Part shown: positions 4,291 to 7,033 of the stretch, piece by piece
Layout: every line of letters starts with the position of its first letter
Position numbering within the stretch: position 1 is the first letter of the stretch
Origin: Desulfotignum sp.
GTDB lineage: Bacteria; Desulfobacterota; Desulfobacteria; Desulfobacterales; Desulfobacteraceae
DNA: 7,033 nt
Direction: 5' to 3'
NCBI GenBank assembly: GCA_011390695.1
Contig: JAABRW010000018.1
Span: 1-7,033 of the forward strand
The notes under the pieces: model-generated
What the model was told of the DNA's origin: nothing
Database searches by the model: none
Seen by the model: only the letters and a program-made list of their open reading frames with translations
Position numbers and translations under genes: made by a program

Positions 4291-6723
4291 ATGAAAAACT
4301 ATTGTCTTTCAGATCTCATTGAAATCGAAGCACTTCAAAATATGGCTGACTCCCTGTATCAGTCAACAGGAATGCCCCTGGGTATAATCGATGCGGTTGA
4401 TAATTCGATCCTTGTAGGTGCAGGATGGCAGGATATCTGTACAAAATTCCATCGTGTGCATCCTGGAACCATGCTCAGATGCCAGGAGAGCGATAATTAC
4501 ATTAAAGATCACTTGAAAAAAGGAGAGGCCTGTAAATATAAATGCAAAAATGGATTATGGGATATCGGAATTCCCATCATAGTTTCTGGTAAACATCTGG
4601 CTACAATGTTTTTGGGACAGTTCTTCCATGAGGATGAAATTCCGGAAAGAAATTATTTTGTTGATCAAGGGGAAAAATTCGGTTTTGATATTGATGTATA
4701 CCTTAAGGCTCTGGACCAAGTACCTCATTTCAATAATGAAAAAATCGATTACATACTTTCATACAACAAATCATTTATCGGTTTTATTACAAACCTGGCA
4801 GAAGGCGCCCTATCCAATAAAATTGCCGAAAAAAAATTCAGGACACTTGTAGAAAATACCGTTGAGTGGGTCTGGCAGACGGATGTAAATGGCCATTATA
4901 CTTATGTGAGCCCCCAGGCAGAGAAAATGATGGGTTATACGGTAAAAGAAATTATCGGCAGGTCCCCTTTTGATTTCATGCCTTCGGATGAAGCAGAAAG
5001 ATTCATCCCGATGGTTTCCAAAATGCAGGCAAATCATGAAAGAATTGCGGGATTTGAGAACACGCTTATCGCCAAAGACGGATCCAAAAAAAATTTTGAA
5101 ACCAACGGGACTCCCCTTTTTGACGAAAAAGGAAATTTCCTTGGATACATGGGGACCTGTCGAGACATCACCGAACGCAAACATTCTGAAAAAGCGTTGC
5201 AGGAAAGTGAGCAACGCTTCCGCATCATGGCAGACGGAACCCCGGTTATGATCTGGGCACATGATGCCAAGGGCAATATCGAATATATCAATACGGCTTA
5301 CAGGCGTTTTTTCGGGGTAAATTTAGAGCAGGTTCTCGGTCAAAACTGGCATCCCCTGGTGCATGAAGACAACCGTGAAAAATATGTCGGCACTTTTATG
5401 CAGGCATTGAAAGACCAGAAACCATTCCATGCCGCGGCATGGGTTAAGAACGCAAAAGGAGAATGGCGCTGGATAGAATCCTACGGCTCACCCCGCTTTT
5501 CAGCAGACGGCAAGTTTTGTGGTATGGTTGGCAGCAGCCCTGACATTACAGAGCGTAAACAGGCTGAGGAGAATCTACGCAGTCTCAATAAAGAGCTTGA
5601 ACAGAAAGTGGCTGAACGTACCCGGGTGGCCAAGGACCGGGCAAAGAAGCTGCAGAAATTGGTGGGAGAATTGACGTTTGTCGAACAAAAAGAGCGGCAG
5701 CGCCTGGCCAAAATCCTCCACGATCACCTTCAACAACTGTTGGTCGGCGCCCGGATGAACAGTGAAATCCTTTGCCGGAGTGTTACCGAAAAACATGAGA
5801 AGATTGCCAAAAAGGTTTTAGACCTCATCAACCAGTCTATAAAGACGTCCCGTTCTTTAACAACCGAGCTTTACCCCCAGGTTTTGCAGCAGGGGCTTTC
5901 AGCTGCGCTGAAATGGACAGTGCGATGGATGAATGAGAATCAGGGGCTTACAATCGATTTGCAGGCAGATCCCCATATTGATCCAAAACAAGAGGACGTT
6001 ACCGCATTCCTCTATCAGAGCACACGGGAACTGCTTTTAAATGTGGTCAAACATTCAGGTGTAAAATCGGCACGCCTTGAGGTGGTTCGTGATGCGGAAC
6101 AAAAACAGCTTCGGGTTACGGTAAGCGATCAGGGGGCAGGGTTCGATCCAAGGTCCGCCTTGAAGGATGAAGGGATAGGATTCGGTCTTTTCAGCATTCA
6201 AGAGCGGCTTCAGCTCATGGGCGGCAGTATTGAGATTAAAAGTTCGCCGGGAAATGGGGCTGCTTTATCGCTGATTGTACCCCTTGAAACAAAAGAAGAA
6301 ATAAAAGATGACGTCATCAGGAAAATCAGGGCTGAAATGAAAAAAAACAAAACTGATGAAGATAAAATCAGAATCCTTGTGGTGGACGACCATACGGTTG
6401 TCCGCCAGGGACTTATCGCCTTGCTGGACCTTCATTCCGGTATTGAAATGGTGGGGGAAGCAGGCGACGGCCGGGTAGCGGTTGAAAAAGCCCGGCAACT
6501 TCATCCCGACGTGATCCTGATGGACATCAACATGCCGAAGATGGACGGTATTCAGGCTACCCGGATTATTAGTTCCGAACTTCCCTGCGTGCGCATCGTT
6601 GGCCTCTCCATGCATGACAAGCAGGACCAGGCTGATCAGATTATACAGGCCGGGGCTTCCGCCTACTGTACCAAAGACGGTTCCACGGATGAGATTCTTT
6701 CTGCAATCCGCAGATCTGATTGA
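4291..6723 (+). CDS. PocR-PAS-PAS hybrid sensor histidine kinase (HisKA_3) with C-terminal NarL-like receiver
   Basis: This is a soluble hybrid kinase of 810 residues with no membrane segment. In order: a PocR-type ligand domain (about 5-172; C50, C64, C81, C85, GLWDIGIPI and FLGQFF); PAS1 with PAC motif (about 181-297, ending DITERK); PAS2 with PAC motif (about 303-423, ending DITERK); a coiled coil (424-465); a HisKA_3 dimerisation domain with H477 in ERQRLAKILHDHLQQ; HATPase_c with N584, DQGAG (613-617), GIGFGL (628-633) and GNG (654-656); then a receiver (about 692-810) with D699-D700, D745, S773 and K795. HisKA_3 kinases normally pair with NarL/FixJ regulators. The receiver is of that type but stops at RRSD without its helix-turn-helix, so output must pass to another protein. 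PocR domains are thought to bind small hydrocarbon-like ligands; the ligand here is unknown. The only ATG after the upstream in-frame stop (4249-4251) is used, yet its ribosome site is poor. It lies 48 bp before the nrfH-like gene. Confidence 0.93.
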   Translation: MKNYCLSDLIEIEALQNMADSLYQSTGMPLGIIDAVDNSILVGAGWQDICTKFHRVHPGTMLRCQESDNYIKDHLKKGEACKYKCKNGLWDIGIPIIVSGKHLATMFLGQFFHEDEIPERNYFVDQGEKFGFDIDVYLKALDQVPHFNNEKIDYILSYNKSFIGFITNLAEGALSNKIAEKKFRTLVENTVEWVWQTDVNGHYTYVSPQAEKMMGYTVKEIIGRSPFDFMPSDEAERFIPMVSKMQANHERIAGFENTLIAKDGSKKNFETNGTPLFDEKGNFLGYMGTCRDITERKHSEKALQESEQRFRIMADGTPVMIWAHDAKGNIEYINTAYRRFFGVNLEQVLGQNWHPLVHEDNREKYVGTFMQALKDQKPFHAAAWVKNAKGEWRWIESYGSPRFSADGKFCGMVGSSPDITERKQAEENLRSLNKELEQKVAERTRVAKDRAKKLQKLVGELTFVEQKERQRLAKILHDHLQQLLVGARMNSEILCRSVTEKHEKIAKKVLDLINQSIKTSRSLTTELYPQVLQQGLSAALKWTVRWMNENQGLTIDLQADPHIDPKQEDVTAFLYQSTRELLLNVVKHSGVKSARLEVVRDAEQKQLRVTVSDQGAGFDPRSALKDEGIGFGLFSIQERLQLMGGSIEIKSSPGNGAALSLIVPLETKEEIKDDVIRKIRAEMKKNKTDEDKIRILVVDDHTVVRQGLIALLDLHSGIEMVGEAGDGRVAVEKARQLHPDVILMDINMPKMDGIQATRIISSELPCVRIVGLSMHDKQDQADQIIQAGASAYCTKDGSTDEILSAIRRSD
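5427..5442. repeat. Perfect 16-bp palindrome within the second PAS domain
   Basis: CCATGCCG followed directly by its reverse complement CGGCATGG, centred on a CCGCGG. It is inside coding sequence (FHAAAW). It may be chance; no binding site of this sequence is known to me. Confidence 0.4.
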
Positions 6724-6735
6724 CACCGGTTGAAG

Positions 6736-6750
6736 GGATTGAAAATTGCA
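6736..6750 (+). promoter_or_regulatory. Weak sigma-54-like -24/-12 element before the nrfH-like gene
   Basis: GG at 6736-6737, ten bases, then GC at 6748-6749 within TTGCA gives the GG-N10-GC spacing of sigma-54 promoters with a perfect -12 element. The -24 side matches only GG and the last G. Transcription would start near 6760, inside the ribosome site, which argues against it. Known context: in Desulfovibrio vulgaris nrfHA is controlled by a sigma-54-dependent regulator. Confidence 0.22.
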
Positions 6751-6757
6751 TCTAAAT

Positions 6758-6763
6758 AAAGGA
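6758..6763 (+). promoter_or_regulatory. Ribosome binding site AAAGGA that selects the GTG start at 6772
   Basis: AAAGGA ends eight bases before GTG at 6772, a good distance. The in-frame ATG at 6787 has only GGGGTG (6769-6774) twelve bases before it and would leave out the positively charged TRKK that precedes the membrane helix. GTG is therefore the better start. Confidence 0.65.
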
Positions 6764-6771
6764 TTTTTGGG

Positions 6772-7033
6772 GTGACACGAAAAAAAATGCTGTCGATCGC
6801 TGTGATGGTTGTCGTGGGAGCCGGTATTCTTCTGGGGGCTGCTGCACCGAAGCTGATTGCCTGGTCATCGACCCCTCAGTTCTGTAATTCCTGTCATGTC
6901 ATGAATGACCAGTATGAAACCTGGTTCAAGACCGGGGTGCACCGGACCATTCAATGCATTGACTGCCATCTGCCCAATGACAATGCGGCCAACCATTTTC
7001 TGTGGAAAGGCATCGATGGTACCAGAGACCTGG
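6772..7033 (+). CDS. nrfH: NrfH/NapC-family multihaem c-type cytochrome, likely nitrite reductase small subunit (3' end outside window)
   Basis: The first 87 residues are present and the gene runs off the right edge. NrfH anchors the ammonia-forming nitrite reductase NrfA in the membrane and passes electrons to it from menaquinol on the periplasmic side. After GTG come TRKK and a single hydrophobic helix (about 7-31). Haem motif 1 is CNSCH (38-42) directly followed by V-M44, the CxxCHxM arrangement in which Met is the axial ligand of NrfH haem 1. Haem motif 2 is CIDCH (62-66), followed by LPN. K79 and D86, seven residues apart in KGIDGTRD, match the quinol-site Lys82 and Asp89 of Desulfovibrio vulgaris NrfH as I recall them. 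Related NapC/NirT/CymA proteins share much of this; length and the next gene (nrfA expected) would decide. It follows the hybrid kinase by 48 bp. Confidence 0.85.
   Translation, partial: MTRKKMLSIAVMVVVGAGILLGAAAPKLIAWSSTPQFCNSCHVMNDQYETWFKTGVHRTIQCIDCHLPNDNAANHFLWKGIDGTRDL

Noticed and set aside
6265..6726. 153-codon minus-strand frame over the kinase's receiver
   Set aside because: It mirrors a well-supported receiver domain; the protein has no known motif.
6730..6758. TTGAAG-N17-TAAATA as a sigma-70 promoter of the nrfH-like gene
   Set aside because: The -10 matches only three of six positions, and the start would lie inside the ribosome site.

Overview
The window looks like a signalling neighbourhood of a Desulfobacterota (delta-proteobacterial, probably sulfate-reducing) genome. 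This inference rests on the density of complex sensor proteins, the acidic MCP tail ending in a CheR-type pentapeptide, the PocR-PAS-PAS-kinase-receiver architecture and a NrfH-like multihaem cytochrome. All genes lie on the + strand. No tRNA, rRNA, CRISPR array, insertion sequence or integrase is visible.

Layout. Bases 2-715 are the 3' end of a methyl-accepting chemotaxis protein, closed by a long hairpin at 761-814 that is a likely terminator. A candidate sigma-70 promoter (827-855) follows directly. Next are an exported ABC-type periplasmic binding protein of the ABC_sub_bind (TrpX-like) family (1023-2060) and, 77 bp on, a Cache-like/HAMP membrane sensor (2138-3166). That sensor has no kinase domain and ends in a C-x2-C...C-x2-C module. 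No permease or ATPase accompanies the binding protein, so this pair may be a ligand-sensing unit rather than a transporter. After an AT-rich gap with a possible promoter and three CGGAAT repeats comes a CheX-type phosphatase fused to a receiver (3286-4167). It is followed by an 810-residue hybrid kinase, PocR-PAS-PAS-HisKA_3-HATPase-receiver (4291-6723). The window ends inside a NrfH/NapC-family quinol-oxidising cytochrome c (from 6772, GTG start).

How they may work together (inference): four of the six genes are signal-transduction proteins, and a fifth, the binding protein, may be a sensory partner. None has a DNA-binding domain, so the window holds inputs, phosphorelay and dephosphorylation parts but no transcriptional output. 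The PocR kinase sits 48 bp upstream of the nrfH-like gene, which makes nitrite/ammonia-linked respiration a plausible target or neighbour. The middle of the window (about 3170 to 5200) is visibly richer in A+T than both flanks. The most unusual items are the kinase-less sensor with the cysteine module, the CheX-receiver fusion, and the HisKA_3 kinase fused to a NarL-like receiver that lacks its helix-turn-helix.
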